Positions 36,497 through 50,900 are shown, counted from the stretch's first letter. The stretch: DNA of 64,000 nucleotides from Halichondria panicea (GCF_963675165.1 NC_087384.1:6779682-6843681), one strand, 5' to 3'. Numbers and translations: made by a program. The notes: generated by a model from the letters alone, not told the origin.

Positions 36497-38387
36497 ATGG
36501 CTGAATGCTTTGATGAATTCGATGATGCTACTCCATTGAGAAACACGTTCTGTACGAGACTGAGCCTGCAGGAGTATGAGGACCAGACTGCCAATACCAC
36601 AGAGGAGGCCATTGCACAATTGATGGCTCATCTTGACTGCAATCCACAAGAATATCGAAAGGTCCTTCAAGCCAAGAAAAGGGATGAAGCAAATATATTC
36701 TCATATATCAAGGTGTTTTGTGTGGTCATACGTATCATGTACGGAACCTACTTAGAGCATCTTTTATAAAATACGCGTACGCTAATACTAGAGTTTGCAG
36801 AATCTTTGCAACACATGAATAAAAGCACTGTGTGTTCCTTATATGGACTTGCTCATACATTTAAGTACCGTATAGCGGGTAATTTTCGTAGGGTAAAATA
36901 TTTGTGGTTTTCGTGGTTGAAGGTCTGACCATGAATATTTTACCCACGAATGAAGCGACCTTGCCTACCTTTACCTGCAGTGCAAGCTCCAACCACGAAA
37001 ATATTACCCACGAAATGTCTCAATATTGCTGAACCATGAATATTTTGTCCCCCGAAAATTACCCGCTATACGGTAGTAAAACAGACCACACTGTGTGCAC
37101 TCATGGCTGTGTCACAACTATTACCTAATGAACATTCAGCAGGGCATAATTATATTAAAGGAACACGTAACACTCAATGCTTTTTTGGTGTGTTGCAAAG
37201 ATTCTCTAGTATTATGTGTTTATTTTTGAAGGTGAAGTTGTTCTCTTTCTTCTCTCTAACGGACGAGCTGGACAACATTACGGATGAAGAGTGCTCTGAG
37301 AAGCTAGAGAAAATGAAAGAGAACATGATAAAGTCGTACAACTATTCTCAAGGTATGCAGAACCACAATACTGATGTATCTCTCACCCTCTGTTAATTAG
37401 AGTCAAGGGGACGTCGTTTCTCCAAACGTTTGATTGACAGACGTGTGCAGAAGGAAGTGGAGAAAGTGGCCACACCCATTAGGGGAAATGTGCCCCTCCC
37501 CCCTCCACTCCCCCCCTCATTCAAGACTGGAGCGCGTAAGCTACGCTCCAACTGTGCCACGCCCATCGTACATGCCACACTCACGGTTAGTGGCCGATAT
37601 TAGTGATTCAAAACACTCCTTTTAATTATATACATTTTTTTACAGAGACGGCCTCTCTCCACCAAACCTGTCATAAGGAATAAGCCGTGAGTATACCATA
37701 CGTATTACTAGAATGTTTTGCGAGCGTTGATCACTTCGTAAAAATTAATTAGTACTGGTAATTACACACGATTCTTGCCGGAACGCAATAGTTGATAGCA
37801 AAGTCATACTGATTTGGCTCATTCACAAGGGTTTTTCACTCGCAAAATGTTCTAGTAACGCGGTATACAGTTCACATAGTTCCCCATTCTCCCGCTCTCT
37901 ATATTAGTACATTAGATAGACTAAATGAATGATGTTATCCGTACATGTGTGTAGGTGTGCCAGTGGTGACATCATCTCACAGTTGAAAGGTTCCCAATGC
38001 AAACGAAAGCTGAAAACAGTTGGTGCAAAGTAAGCACACACTTCCCGTGTCCCACCCACCATATTGTACCCCCGCCCACCATATTGTTCACACCCACCCA
38101 CTCACCAACCACACAGGTCACCAGGGGGGACCCCAGTGGAGTGTGGCCCTAAACGACGTCAAGACTCTGAAATGTTGCCTTATTTCAATGCCAAACTTCT
38201 CAACAAATTCAAGAATGTTCACTCTCCCAGTTTCACGATGGCCAGCCCTGGGTCCTTTGAGAGCCCCACACAGCACACACCCACACAGCACACTCCCAGC
38301 ACACTGCCCCCCTCTTTCAAAGAAAGGGACGTCGATACGTCTCTCACGATTGTGTCGAGCGGAAAGGAAAACCTGAACCCAGTGTAA
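36497..38387 (+). CDS. Proline-rich, basic protein with PRR11-like C-terminal motif (unassigned)
   Basis: Six exons: 36497-36712, 37232-37352, 37401-37585, 37646-37686, 37955-38029, 38117-38387; 302 residues, all GT-AG and in phase. The N-terminal 110 residues are acidic and helical in appearance (NTTEEAIAQLMAHLDCNPQE, DNITDEECSEKLEKMKENM). A basic stretch RGRRFSKRLIDRRVQKEVEK leads to a proline segment (NVPLPPPLPPSFKTG) and then KSPGGTPVECGPKRRQDSEM, followed by LLNKFKNVHSPSF and a terminal KENLNPV. The proline run, SPGGTP and KF..HSP order recalls the C-terminus of PRR11, a cell-cycle protein, but identity is faint. MTFR-type proteins are the other possibility. No membrane segment or enzyme motif. 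The KEN triplet near the end may be an APC/C degron (inference). Confidence 0.75.
36867..37074. mobile_element. MITE, ACCGTATAGCGGGTAATTTTCG family
   Basis: A 208-bp element with 22-bp perfect terminal inverted repeats: the left end ACCGTATAGCGGGTAATTTT is mirrored by AAAATTACCCGCTATACGGT on the right. AGT flanks both ends and may be the target duplication. Internally TATTTT.CCCACGAA-type blocks recur. It lies in intron 1 of the PRR11-like gene. Related decayed copies are at 4925-5063, 43714-43875, 44190-44335 and 49672-49809. Confidence 0.85.
37698..37864. mobile_element. MITE, ACCGTATTACTAGAATGTTTTGCG family, copy 3
   Basis: Left end CGTATTACTAGAATGTTTTG, right end CGCAAAATGTTCTAGTAACG; about 167 bp in intron 4 of the PRR11-like gene. 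It is inverted relative to copy 1, judged by the interior GGAACGCAATAGTT block. Confidence 0.75.
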
Positions 38388-38933
38388 CTCAACGCATTGC
38401 AACGCTCTGTGGTTATTGACTGTGATATTGAACCCTGTACTCTATACTAACATTTTAACATTTTTGCATTGTAGGTAGTCAACTTTAAACACGTCACCTT
38501 GTATAGTAATTGGATGTTGTGGATTTTTGTGGAATGAGAAGTTTCCCCTAACACTTCCGCTGTGTGTTGAGGCTATAATTACGATTGTACAGCTAATTGC
38601 TTGTAAAAGCTGAAAAATACACTAGCTAGCTAGAGCACTAAATGTTTACTGCAATAGCCAGTCATATCATATACAGTTGAACCCGAGCGAGTGTGCCTCT
38701 TGCTGAAGCTTCTAGGAGATCGTATAGGTATGTTTCCAACCGAGCTAGCTAGCTAGCTTGTAAATAACATGTAATGTATATGTTTGTAGCTTAATTATAT
38801 AAAGTAAAGTAAGTAACAGGACAAATTCACAATAAACATAACAACTACGCTTTAATAATAATAATAATTATATGGTACAAAGTCGTTGCACCCACTGAAC
38901 TAGCTGGTTCGTCTCAGGTGGTTGTGATCGGAG
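38388..38933. other. Intergenic gap, PRR11-like to PITPNM-like
   Basis: A 546-bp gap holding the 3' flank of the first gene and the promoter of the second. GCTAGCTAGCTAG-type runs (38741-38757) and an (ATA)n run are present. ACAAAGTCGTTGC at 38878-38890, 44 bp before the ATG, weakly resembles the reversed promoter motif. Confidence 0.4.
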
Positions 38934-41900
38934 ATGTTGATCAAAGAATACCACATTCCGTTGCCCCTGTCAGTGGAAGAGTACAGGATTGCCCAACTCT
39001 ATATGATTCAGGTCAGTATAGGGCTCAGTGTCCGGTTGCTAGGTCCAGTAGGAATAACGGTTGTAACTTGTACAAGCATGGTGACCTAGCTTGTAGCTCA
39101 ATTGAAATGGTAAAATCGTATCAGCTCAATACAAGGTGTGTGTGTGTGAGTGTGTGTGGCTTAGAGCATGCAACCAGTATATCAATGTACCCCTTGACCT
39201 AGTCTAGAGTGGTGTATGTGTAGATACATGAGCTAGACCCCAAGAGGTGGTTGGGAAACAGTGTGAGCTAGCTCAGGGAGGCTGTTATCAGCCACATCAT
39301 CAGTGTACAGTAATCCCCCAGGCATTAAGTAACATGTTGTTGTTCTCTACTTTCAGTTTAGTTTTAGCAGAATGGGTGACATTCATAGCGCTATTTGGTG
39401 GGTGTCTGTTACTAAGCTAACACCCAGCTAGTACTGTGTGTTTATTCATTCCCGTAAATTGGTGGTGTTCTCTGATAGGAATAGCTGTGAAAATTTTCCT
39501 TAGTGGAGATTCTAGTTCCAATTCTATTTCTAGGGCTGATTGCAAGTTGTGCATGTATGCCAGCAAGAGTAGATGAATGTGCTTTGATCTCAGCCTCCCT
39601 CCATTGGCCTGCTCTCTCTGTGTGTGTACGCTAGTGCACATAGCTACAATCTGCTGGAGTGAGTTCACACAGCTATTAGGCCCTGGTAGAGCTTTGATGA
39701 TTTATCAGTTTTGTTAGCTAGCTTCCATAACTGTAGTTGAAATTTTAAACTAAAACGTTTATTTAGTAGCTCTTTGGCAGCCCTATTAGATGGGTTACTC
39801 AAATCAATGCTTGCTTTCAATTTGCGTAATTATTATGGGCTATGCAGCCTTGAGTAAGTGAAGTTTCTAGTGTACACGTCGTTTGAATGTTTGGATTGCA
39901 TGAAGCTTACAATAAACCCCCCTCTCCCCCTCCACAGAAAAAGAGCAGAGAGGAGAGTGAAGGACATGACAGTGCTGTGGAGATCCTTGAGAACCATCCA
40001 TACACTGATGGACCCAATGGGTCAGGCCAGTACACATACAAGGTATACCATATAGGACGTCACTTACCTAGCTGGTTCAGAGGGATTGCTCCAAAGACTG
40101 CTCTAGAGGTTCATGAGGAGTCGTGGAATGCTTACCCTTACACTAAGACTATCTTCAAGGTCCCCTTTGTGGAGAAGTTTTCATTGGAAGTGGAGACCTA
40201 CTTTGTGCAAGATGATGGGTCACAGGTGTGTGTGTGGGCGGTGTGCATTGTGTGTGGTGGGTGGCTAATTTCAACTTATAATTATAGTGGTGGGTGGTAA
40301 TGTCAACAGTGGTGGGTGGGCGTATATGTCAACAGTGTGCGTATGTATAGTGTATATATAATGGGTGGTGGGTGGGTGGGTGGTGGGTGGCTAATGTCAA
40401 CAGTGTGCGTATGGATAGTGTATATATAGTGGGTGGTGGGTGGGTGGTGGGTGGCTAATGTCAACAGTGTGCGTATGGATAGTGTATATATAATGGGTGG
40501 TGGGTGGGTGGTGGGTGGCTAATGTCAACAGTGTAATCAAGAGGTGCTTCAGATGGTATGTCATAGATACTGTGCAGTCGTGTGTATATTAGTATACAGC
40601 TGCTTCCACTCAAGCCCCTCTATAAGCATCGCTATGCTTGTGCACTGTTAGATCACTAGCTTACTGTGTATGTGCTATCAGTCTCATTATTATTGACCTT
40701 TGACCCCATCCCCAGGAGAACATGTTCAAAATGTCACCATCAGAGCTGAGAAACAGGGAGCTTGGTGAGTCATGTTGCCATAGTTACGTAACTTGAGTTT
40801 AGAACAACCAATTTCAAAGCCGAAATATGCATTCTGTAGTTTTTAGAGAACTGCTCAGATTATAATATAATGTGCAAATAAACTACAGAACTAAAGTTTT
40901 GGCCGTTCAAAGATGCCGCTATGTATTTTGAGAGTCCAGATATCTATTGAGTTACCAAGTGTGGTTATATACTCCTGAGATATACCCCGCCCCCCCCACA
41001 CAATATGCCTGCCCCCCCCCCCACACAGATGTGATAGATATAGTCAACAACGAGCTTGGAGACAAGGACTACAAGAGAGAGGAAGACCCCGCCCACTACA
41101 CCAGCAGCAAGACCGGACGAGGGCACCTCAAGTCTGACTGGATCTCCAACCCTCCCGGAGGTGTCATTATGTGCGCATACAAGCTCATCAAGGTAGCTAT
41201 GAGTACCTACATGGACCAGTGTCGTATAGTTGCAACGTAGGTAATGGATCCTCAAGTGATTTCACCCCCATTTTCTCTTAAGCTTTGATTGTCTACTGTA
41301 TTACGTATTACCAGAATCAGCAGAAAATTTGACCCTTTAATATTTGAGTATTACATTCTGACAAGAATCATGGCTCGCAAAGTTTGCATACATGATGTCT
41401 GATGCTCGGTAGTAATACGGTATTACTTTCGCTGCTTATTAGCTATTAAAGAGTGTCGTATGTTGCTTCATTTCGTTCCCATGTCCCATGTCCCATGTAT
41501 ACAGGTTGAGTTCCGGTACTGGGGTCTGCAGTCCAAGGTGGAGCGGTTTGTTCATGACTATGGTCTACGTAGGGTCATGTTGCGTGCTCATCGTCAAGCG
41601 TGGGCGTGGCAAGATGAGTGGGTGGGACTTACCATAGCCGATATCAGGAGGCTAGAAAGAGAAACACAGGTATCATGTGTATGCTTATATCACTGACGTA
41701 CATAATGATGATATTATTGCAAAGTTATACGATGTTTTATCCAGCTTTGACGATCTTACCTTGTATTACGCATTATTTTACCTATCGCAATGTTAAAATA
41801 GATAATAAAATGCAACCATCATTAATGATATTGTCCATGTACCCCTCCACAGTTTATACTACAGAAGAATCTCGGACGCTTACCTCCCGATGCTGTCTTC

Positions 41901-44900
41901 AAAGAAGAAGAAGACGATGGCGATGGAAACAAAGATGACACCACCGTTACCGAGGAGACCACCACCCTCGAGGAAAGTGACTCTACCACAAATGTAATGG
42001 CGGAGAATGACACTAAACAGTTATCCCAAGACAGTGAGAGGTCAAAGGACATAGGTCAAAGGGCGCATGCCTCCTTCAAGTCTAGACGGACCTCTAAAAT
42101 CAGACGCTTTCGACGTCAATCGGACACCAGTCAACGATCGTTTGTACGGCTGGGGTCAGAGGACAAAGGTGGGCGTGGTGACCCCTCCCCCAAGGCTGAG
42201 CCGAGACTGTCCTCCACAATAGAGTATGAGAGTGATGATGGATCAATGTACTCATCGCGGCATGAGTGGGCGTTTGATCAGATAGCAATGTCCGAGGAGT
42301 CTGATAGCGAGTTCTTTGATGCCAGAGGTAAGGGTGTGTGGGGTGTGGTGGGTGGGGAGTGGGAGGGTTGAGAGTGTGTGGTAGGAGGGGGTAGGAGGGG
42401 GGAGCATTTGAATTAGAAAATCTATTTAACTGGAACAAACAATTTAGTTTCTGCTATTGACCTCTCTGGTTGGTTGTGATGATAATAAGTTGATTTTTTT
42501 TACCCCTCACAGAGCAGATCAGTGATGAGGAGGCCGTCTCTGACGACGATGAGAGCAGTGCAGGGGGTCCAAAGGTCGAATCTCCCCGCATATCAACCAC
42601 ACACGGTGAGTACTCTCAAAATATAATTATACCAATGTTAAATGAAAGCATCTTTGAATGGTCATAACTTTAGTTCCGTTAGTCCAAAAACGTTAATTTT
42701 ATGATTTTCTGAAAGCTTACAACGAGCTCGTTAAGATGGTGCCTTAAAATCAAAAGTTTATTTTGGACCTGTTTTTGACATGTTGGCATGTTTTTGTTTT
42801 TGACCATGCATGGTCTTTTTTTGAAAATGGGAAATGATGAACTGTTCTAAATTTGAGAATTGAGCATACCATATGAACGGACTCCTTCTAAGCTTTCAGA
42901 ATATCGTAAAATCATTGAATTTGAACCACCAGAACTCTAGTTACAGAACCAACTCTAGTACTCTCAAAATACATATATAAAAGATTGGCACCTTAAAAAT
43001 GTGATCTGCTTATGTCTATACACACACGATTGAGATAGATCTATGGCCTCTAATTTTGTTACTAAATATCCCCAGCTCCTGGCGAGGACGCTCTGCCTGA
43101 TCGGAGCACCCACTTTAAGAGCTTGGAGCTCAAGACTCGACTAACAGCTAGCTTTACTGCACTACCTGTCACTGGGGTGATGAAAGGTCAAAGTTTACCT
43201 CAACTGAGGGTCACAGGGAAGGCCAAATCACTGGACTGTGCAGGAGATGATATTGGGACCCCCTACGTGCAAGGTATGTGTGTGGGGGGTCATAACGTGT
43301 GTGGGTGGGTGAGAGGACCCCTACGTGCAAGGTATATGTGGGGGGCCATCACTATCGCAGCTTCCAATCATATATCCTACCCCCCACAGACCACGGGGGT
43401 TTAGTGAAGCCCTCATCAGCTGACATCCTCTTCCTTGTCTTCCATGGAGGCTCTGCCCTCGACTCACGTAAAGACACCATCAGTAAAGACATAGACTTCC
43501 AAACCCTGCACGATAACTTTACAAACCTCCTCGGTCTCCACTTCCCCTCGGCCGTGGGAAGAGTGGCTCTCAGGATAGTGCCCTGCGTGGACGTGTGTTG
43601 TCAGGCCCTCGAGCTACTCAGTCAGGTGTGTGCTTAGTTGTTATCTGATTTAAACACATCATGTGATAATTAAGCTACTGAATGCTTGTGTTAATTTTGA
43701 CATAATTATAGCCACCGTATAGCAAGTTATTTTCGTATGATGGAAATTTCGTATTGTAGAGCATCAGATGAAAATGAAAACCGCGATTCAACGTCACTAT
43801 CCTAAGCTATACGAATATTTAGATTGTGAAATATTTACTTGGGTAGTTTATACGAAAATTACCTGCTATACGATATCACCCCCCACCCCCTCACACACCC
43901 CACCCCCTCACACAGGTCCACTCCACTCCTGTCTCACACTCGACTGACCAGAGACGATCCTCACGGACTTTAAAGGACTCTACCCCCTCGTCGTTCATGG
44001 AAACGCTGCGTGATTGCCCCGCCCACCTTCCAGTGGGGGCTGTCCCTCTGTTGGCCACTAATCACTATGGTTACGCCGAGAAGCTGGCTGTTGTCACGAC
44101 AACTGCTAACAATGCGTATAACAAGTTTCTACACTCAAAAGAAGGAGAACATTTCAGCGGACAAGTGAGTTTAATAGTGTACCATTAAAATGTCACGAAA
44201 AGACCATTCGTGGATTGAATTTTCGCCTTTTTGCAGATACTAATTCGTGGGTATAAATGTTCGCGGTACATGCTTAATCAGCGAAAACCGCAAACAGTTA
44301 TACCCTCAAAATATACCCGCTGATATACGGTATTATTGACCCCCTCGTCTCGTCCAGGTGTGTCTACTGGCTGACTGTATGGGGTCAGTTGTGGCCTACG
44401 ATATTCTTACCTCACACCTGTCACCACATAACTCCCCGTCCCCTGACCGCCCACTCCACACATCACACTCCCCTCACAGCTCACCTTCCCCGGACAGCAA
44501 GGTACGTCCTATCAATTACAGATGATGTATAATAACAGCGAATCTCAAAACAAATTTATATTGCGAGGATCCTGTTTTTGAGTACCTGTAGAATATCTTT
44601 TCATTCTTTGTATCCTCCATACTGTGATTTTGTGTATGCTTGTATCGGACAGGAAGCGTCTGCTAGGCCACGTCCTCTTAGCACTAGTAGCCTCTCGTCA
44701 TCAACCACCTCTATCAATGTGACGGACGAGATGGGGTCAGGGTTCATGTTCGATGTTACTCACTTCTTTGCTTTTGGGTCGCCACTCGGACTCGTACTTG
44801 GTAGTCGGAGGTCAAAGTGCAAGAAAGACGCACATGGTATGTCCTATGCATAAGACCCCCCCTAATGAACTGCCCCACCCCCCACAGAGCCTCCGCCCTC

Positions 44901-47900
44901 CCCCAGCTGCACTGCATTCTACAACCTGTTCTATGATGTTGATCCGATGGCCTCTCGTGTGGAGCCGCTACTAGACACACGGTTTGGTCATGTGACTCCC
45001 GTGCCCCTCCCACCTTATCATCTCTATCCTACAGGTCAAATATTTAATTGATTGTGTCACATCAAGTTAGGCCAGCGAAAATAGTGCTTCCATTTAATTT
45101 TTTTTCGGAGAGAGAAAAGAGTGGCTTAATTGGTATTGTAATTGATTTCTACACTTTTGAGCCTTGTCTAAGATACAGAAGCACGTATGTCACACACACA
45201 CACACACACCCCACACACACACCATACGCCCCCTCTCCCCTCTCAGGTATGGCAAAGGCCAACTCTTTGCTTGACACGATTGTGCAACATCCTCAGTTGT
45301 TTGGTAGTACACAGACGCTGTTTCCTCCGCAGTGGGCGGGGCCTGGGCTCACCAAGTACCCCTCCAGTGACAGTCTGACGTCCAATCGGAATACTGGAAA
45401 AGGTGGGGTTACAAAAATTCATTTCTATTATTGTGAAAATTTTATTACAGCAAACGAACATTGTATTGTAGTATTTCATGTCCAAATATTGATCCAATTT
45501 CAACAATTTTATGATATTCTGAAAGCTTAGAAAGATACCTTTCAAATGATGTGGTTTAATCCACAATTTCGTTGGGGCCATAATTTGTCATTTTTCGGCC
45601 TTGGACCATGGGCTATAATCCATGGTATTTGGCCAAAATTAGCAAATTCTGTCATCTCCCAAATATGAACTTTGATGGTACCATTTGAAAGGCCTTTTTC
45701 TAAGCTTTCAGAAAATCTTAAAATTTTTTAAATTGGATCCAGTTATAGTCACACGAGGGATAGTGGTACATATCCATAACTTTAGTATCGTAATAATAAC
45801 CGTTCTCTCTTTATCACATGACGTACAGAGCTGAAACCGTTCTCGACGTGGTGGTCACAGGCGGACGGTGGTCGTATTGACTACATCTTGGAGTCCCCTC
45901 AGGGCTCAGAGGGATTCAACCTCCTCCCTCAGGCCGCATTCTCACACATCATCCACTCTCGTTATTGGGAGACGAAGGAAATGGTCTCGTTCATGCTACG
46001 ACAGGTGAGGGGGCGGGATGGCTACTTTTGCTAGTCTGTAGCTTTTCAGAAATCAATTGGTGATATGATCATTGCCATTTGGATTGTAGTTTTTTAATTG
46101 GAGCTTTAAGAGCTGTTAATAACACATTATTATGTTTATAGCTTGAGGTTTTCCCAGTTAACAGGAAGTTTGATACTGTGTGTGTTGTAAAGGGTCATCA
46201 CATCTGTAAACATGTTGTTACCTACCATAATTATTATAGAGTCTAGACTTACAGTACTTGACCTGCTATACCCACCAATTACCTCTGACCTCTGACCTTG
46301 AATATGATACACGTGTACATACGTATGTGTTTCATTCCAGCAGCTCAGATTTCTAACGTCATATGTTTTCGTTTCTAAGTGGATAATTTGTAATTAATGA
46401 GTACGATTGGTGTCATATTTTTTGGGTGCTTGACATCTGACCACAGTTATGCAAGGGACACGCATCATCGACCATGGGTTTGTATATTCTACGCTAGCGA
46501 AAGAGACGTGATTATATTGAGTTGCTTTGATTGGACACGATCAAAGACAGTTTGAAGGGCTATGATATCATGATATCGTTTGGATGTGTGTTTTGCATTC
46601 TCTTATGTAAGAGAGCAATTAATTTATCAGAATGTGTGTGTTTAATTTTTATTATTATTAAGAGGCTGCAAGTGTGGGATGGGGTAGGATGATAATTGTT
46701 TGAACGTCAATGCTTTGAATTATCTGAGTAAAAAATCTGGGATTTTTTGTCATAGTTACGTAGGATATACAGTTAGACCAGTGTGCTCCCCTCTAGATAA
46801 TAGGGTCAAGGAGTTAGACCAGTGTGCCCCCCTCCCCCCCCTCACGGCTTTTACACCACTCGGCTAGCTATACCCTGGGCTAGCTACCTTGGACCTAAAC
46901 TACGGCCAGACTATGCAACAGTACTTGGGCCGCCACAATCTAATTGATTTCATGTGTGTGATCATGCTAGAGGTCATGTCTGTGATCTGCTGCCATAATA
47001 GATATGCTAGACTATGACAACCTATACTAATAGGTACCATATCCTGGATACTTACATCCTAATAACTGTATCGTAGCAACCTCTTGGCATGTCTCACCTA
47101 GCTTATCACAGTGTTCTATTGATATCAACAAACAAAGAAACAACAAACAACAAACAACAAACAGGAAGTCTTACTGTACATATAATTGTTGCCTGTGGCA
47201 GTTTGGTTTCTAGCTATGCCATTAACTGTGTGTGGGTTAAGACCACTTGGCTATACCATCTAAATTAAAACCACACGAGTAAATTCTTCTTCCATAAAAA
47301 TTATAACCTTTCTCTATATGTATGCTAAATAAACACTGCTATTTATTCTAGCATGCTACAATACTCATGCAGTGTTTAGTTGTGAGCTTCAAGCATTTAT
47401 GTAATTTCACAGCCCATTAGCCACACCCACTTGCCCCGCCCCCAGGTGCTCCGTCATGACAGCGTGTCCCTGAAGCAGACTGCTAATGATAAGGAGCTGA
47501 TTCCCTTCATCCCTCAAGAGAGAGTCCATCGCTGGAACAGACGAACCACCAACATGAAGATCAATGTAAGCAAGCGCTCACTTAGATAGTGGGTGTGGCT
47601 TATACACACACCACCCCCTCCTGCAGCGCTTGAGCCCCAATCATCGTGTCTCTGACGTGCTATCTGTAGACTCTGGCCCACCCCCCTCCTTCACAGCCAA
47701 GTTCCAGTACGGCCCACTGGCAGTAACCTCGCTGTGCAAGGAAGAGGTGGGAGTTCAAACCACCACCACCACCATGTGTGTTATCATTTCTTTCGTACTT
47801 TGTAGGTGGAGCTTCACGTTCTCGTCCAGATGCCGACCCCTCGCTGGGAACTATGTGGGGGTGGGCAGACGGACAAACACGGCAAGCTGGTACTCTCGTT

Positions 47901-50900
47901 GTCCGAGGATAAACCACACCCAGTGGGCGTGTATCCCGTCAAGTTCCTAGTCAAGTGAGTCACTCTTAGTATTGTATAGCATCAAATGACGTATAACTAT
48001 TGTAAGTACTATACTATATTTTTCTCTCTAATTATAAGAAAGTAACGTATTTTTCTCTCGTTGCAGAGGTGATCACACAACGGCCTCGTGTAACTTGTTT
48101 GTAGTCCCGCCCCACACTGAGGGGGCAGTGTTCAGCGTAGATGGAGCACTCGCTTCTAACTTCTCACTCAGTGCCAAGGACATGCGGGTCAAGCAGGGCG
48201 CCGTGGCAACCGCACGGTGAGGGGGGTGGGCAGATAAGATGATGTAATTGAGCTTCATAAAGTACGTAGTAGGTTGTTATTTGTGTGGAGTGTGAAACGA
48301 TCGAGCTAAATAAGTTTTAGAGGTTTCAAATTATACCAGCCTGTTTCAATCTCGTCTTTTCACAAAGTGTGTGTGTGAGTCTAATCGTGGAAGGTATGGG
48401 GTTATCTGTGTTAATGATTCTGTTCATATAATGGTACCAATATTCCACCATTAGCTGTCAAGGCTTTAGAGTTCTTGTTGATATTTGCAGCTAGCTAGTA
48501 AAGTTTTGATAGTACAAATAGTGTGAGAGCTTGTCAACAACTTTAGCCAGAAAACTTCCAAATTCATTATTGTATTAGACTCAATTATGGTCCCACACTA
48601 GCACTTCAAAGGACCAATTCCAGTCTGGGATGCTTGAAATGGCTTTTCTATCAAATGGTTAACCCACAGTATCCCATCAGTTGCTATAGGTCTTGTATTT
48701 TCCCATGGGCATTAACAGCGGTTACATAAAGGCCACTCTATTTTTGTCTAGCTGGTAGCTGTAACCAGGCGCTTGTATGGGTTCTTGTACTATGCACCTG
48801 TACTCTATGGACGACTTCTCAGTAGTGTGTGTGTGATGTCATGCTGACTGTGTGTGAATTCGTGCAACCTTTTGTGTAATCCTCAAAAGGTTTCTCACCA
48901 GCATTAATGCTACTCCTGGATATTTGCATGCCTGGCACTAGACTAAGTGAAAATTTTGCAAGATCTAACCTCCTTCCACCACACCCACACACACCCACAC
49001 AGACGTTGGCAAGAGCGCGGCTATCTACCCATCTACATCACCGGTCGTCCACTGATTCAGAAGGAGCACATCTTGTCGTTCTTGGGTGCCCATCGCTTCC
49101 CACTGGGTGTAGTCGCGTGTGCAGACTCTCTCTCACCAACCGACTCGCAAACTTTCAAGACAATGTACCTCGCCAGGCTAATTAAAGAGGTGGGCGGGGG
49201 AATAATAACGAGTCATCCTTATTCCAATAATTGTCTTATGCTTTGTTACATAACATTACGAGAAGTAAATGAGCCCGTTTAACGAGTGGGAGGTAGTCAG
49301 GGTATTACATAAAATCTCATCAAGTAGGGCGTGGTAGTAGGCGGGGCCATGCGCAGACTCAAGCTGAGGAGGATATTATAATGCATTTGTATAAACTGCA
49401 AATTATTGAGAGTCTATCAAGACCATAAGTGTGGTGAGTGTGTATTGTGTGAGTGTGTATTGTGGACACTGGTAGTTTGTATGCCCACCTTGATGTGGCG
49501 GCTGTGTGAGTGGTCCCACACACCACACCCACACACCACACTGAGTGGTCCCACACACCACACACCACACGCTCACACCCTATCTTGGAGAGAGAGTGAG
49601 ATTGTTATTACAACTGTAACCATTAAGTGGGTGCTTAACCAAACAACTTTGTGCTGCTATCTGCTACTGTTGCATGGTGGTATTTTTCGTATTGTAGACC
49701 ATCATATGAAAATTAAAACTGCGAGTGGCAATAGGTTCTACGTCACCATCCTGAGCTATTTAGAATACTTAATTAGGTACTATACAAAATTACCCGCTAT
49801 ACTGTATTGTCCCATTAGTGATGTTTGCATGGTAGGAACAGTATTGTTTGATAAGCCTCATTATGTTGTCCGTTGAATGATGGATTCAGACTCCACCCCA
49901 GAGATCTCTACATGTGTGTGCGTGGCTTCTGGGTGTGGTTTATGTGTGTGTACGTTTTATGTGTGTGTACGTGTGCGTGGGGATGTGTGTGTGTGTGGGT
50001 GTGTGTGTGCGTGTGGGTGGGTGGGTGGGTGGGTGTGGTGTGGTGTGTGTGTGGTATATAATTATTCTGTTGTTGTTTGTTGTTTTGTTCCTAAATGTCA
50101 TTCACTCTCTCTGGAGATATTCACGATTCCTTTCATCCTACTTCTCACCCACCCCCTCATGCAGTCAGCCTCCCATACTCTTAGGTCCTCACGATCATGA
50201 CTTGGCCTATAGTTCCTTCCTTCGCATCAACCGCTATACTAGAGTGCTGAATCTGCATTAGAGTATTTGCATTAGCGTTCAGTTTGTATAGGGTCTTCCA
50301 AACCACCATGCATAGCTATCACATGCATAGGCCGCTAGCTATCAATGAGAGAGGGTCTCTTCTTACTATAGCTGGTTATAGACAAGCCTTCTTAAGACAC
50401 ACTTCCGTCCACACTTCCATCGCTAATCAACTACAGAAAATGTATATGTAAAGGGATGCTGTTTGTATTGTTAATTGCTAATTGCAAATAGCTTAGTGTT
50501 GTGTTACCAACAGACACTCAATCAAGGGCCTCTACAAAGCCCCTGAGGAGATAATGCCATGGTTATGGCTGTTACAGTTCTTGTTATGTCTGGGGGAGTG
50601 GGACTGGCCCCAGGCAGACTAACCAAAGGCTAGTTAGTTACCTTTAACCATGCCTTTGGTTAGTTAGCTCTACCCACTGTGAGACAGTATTCTTCAAAGC
50701 TGTTACTTATTATGTGTCCCTCCCTCCCTATCCTACATACAGGTGTTTAGCAGTGCACAAGAAATATATATATATAGGGTGTTCCTATATATATTTATGG
50801 TGTTCCTTCATTACCTGACTCTATATCCTAGCCTGCATGCATTTGTACTAGCTCTGTCTGTATAATTATCCCCGGGAGTGTATGCACTCCATGACCCAAG

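Noticed and set aside
49873-50261. Overlapping open frames in the G/T-rich part of the large PITPNM intron
   Set aside because: Low-complexity translation without splice context or family resemblance.
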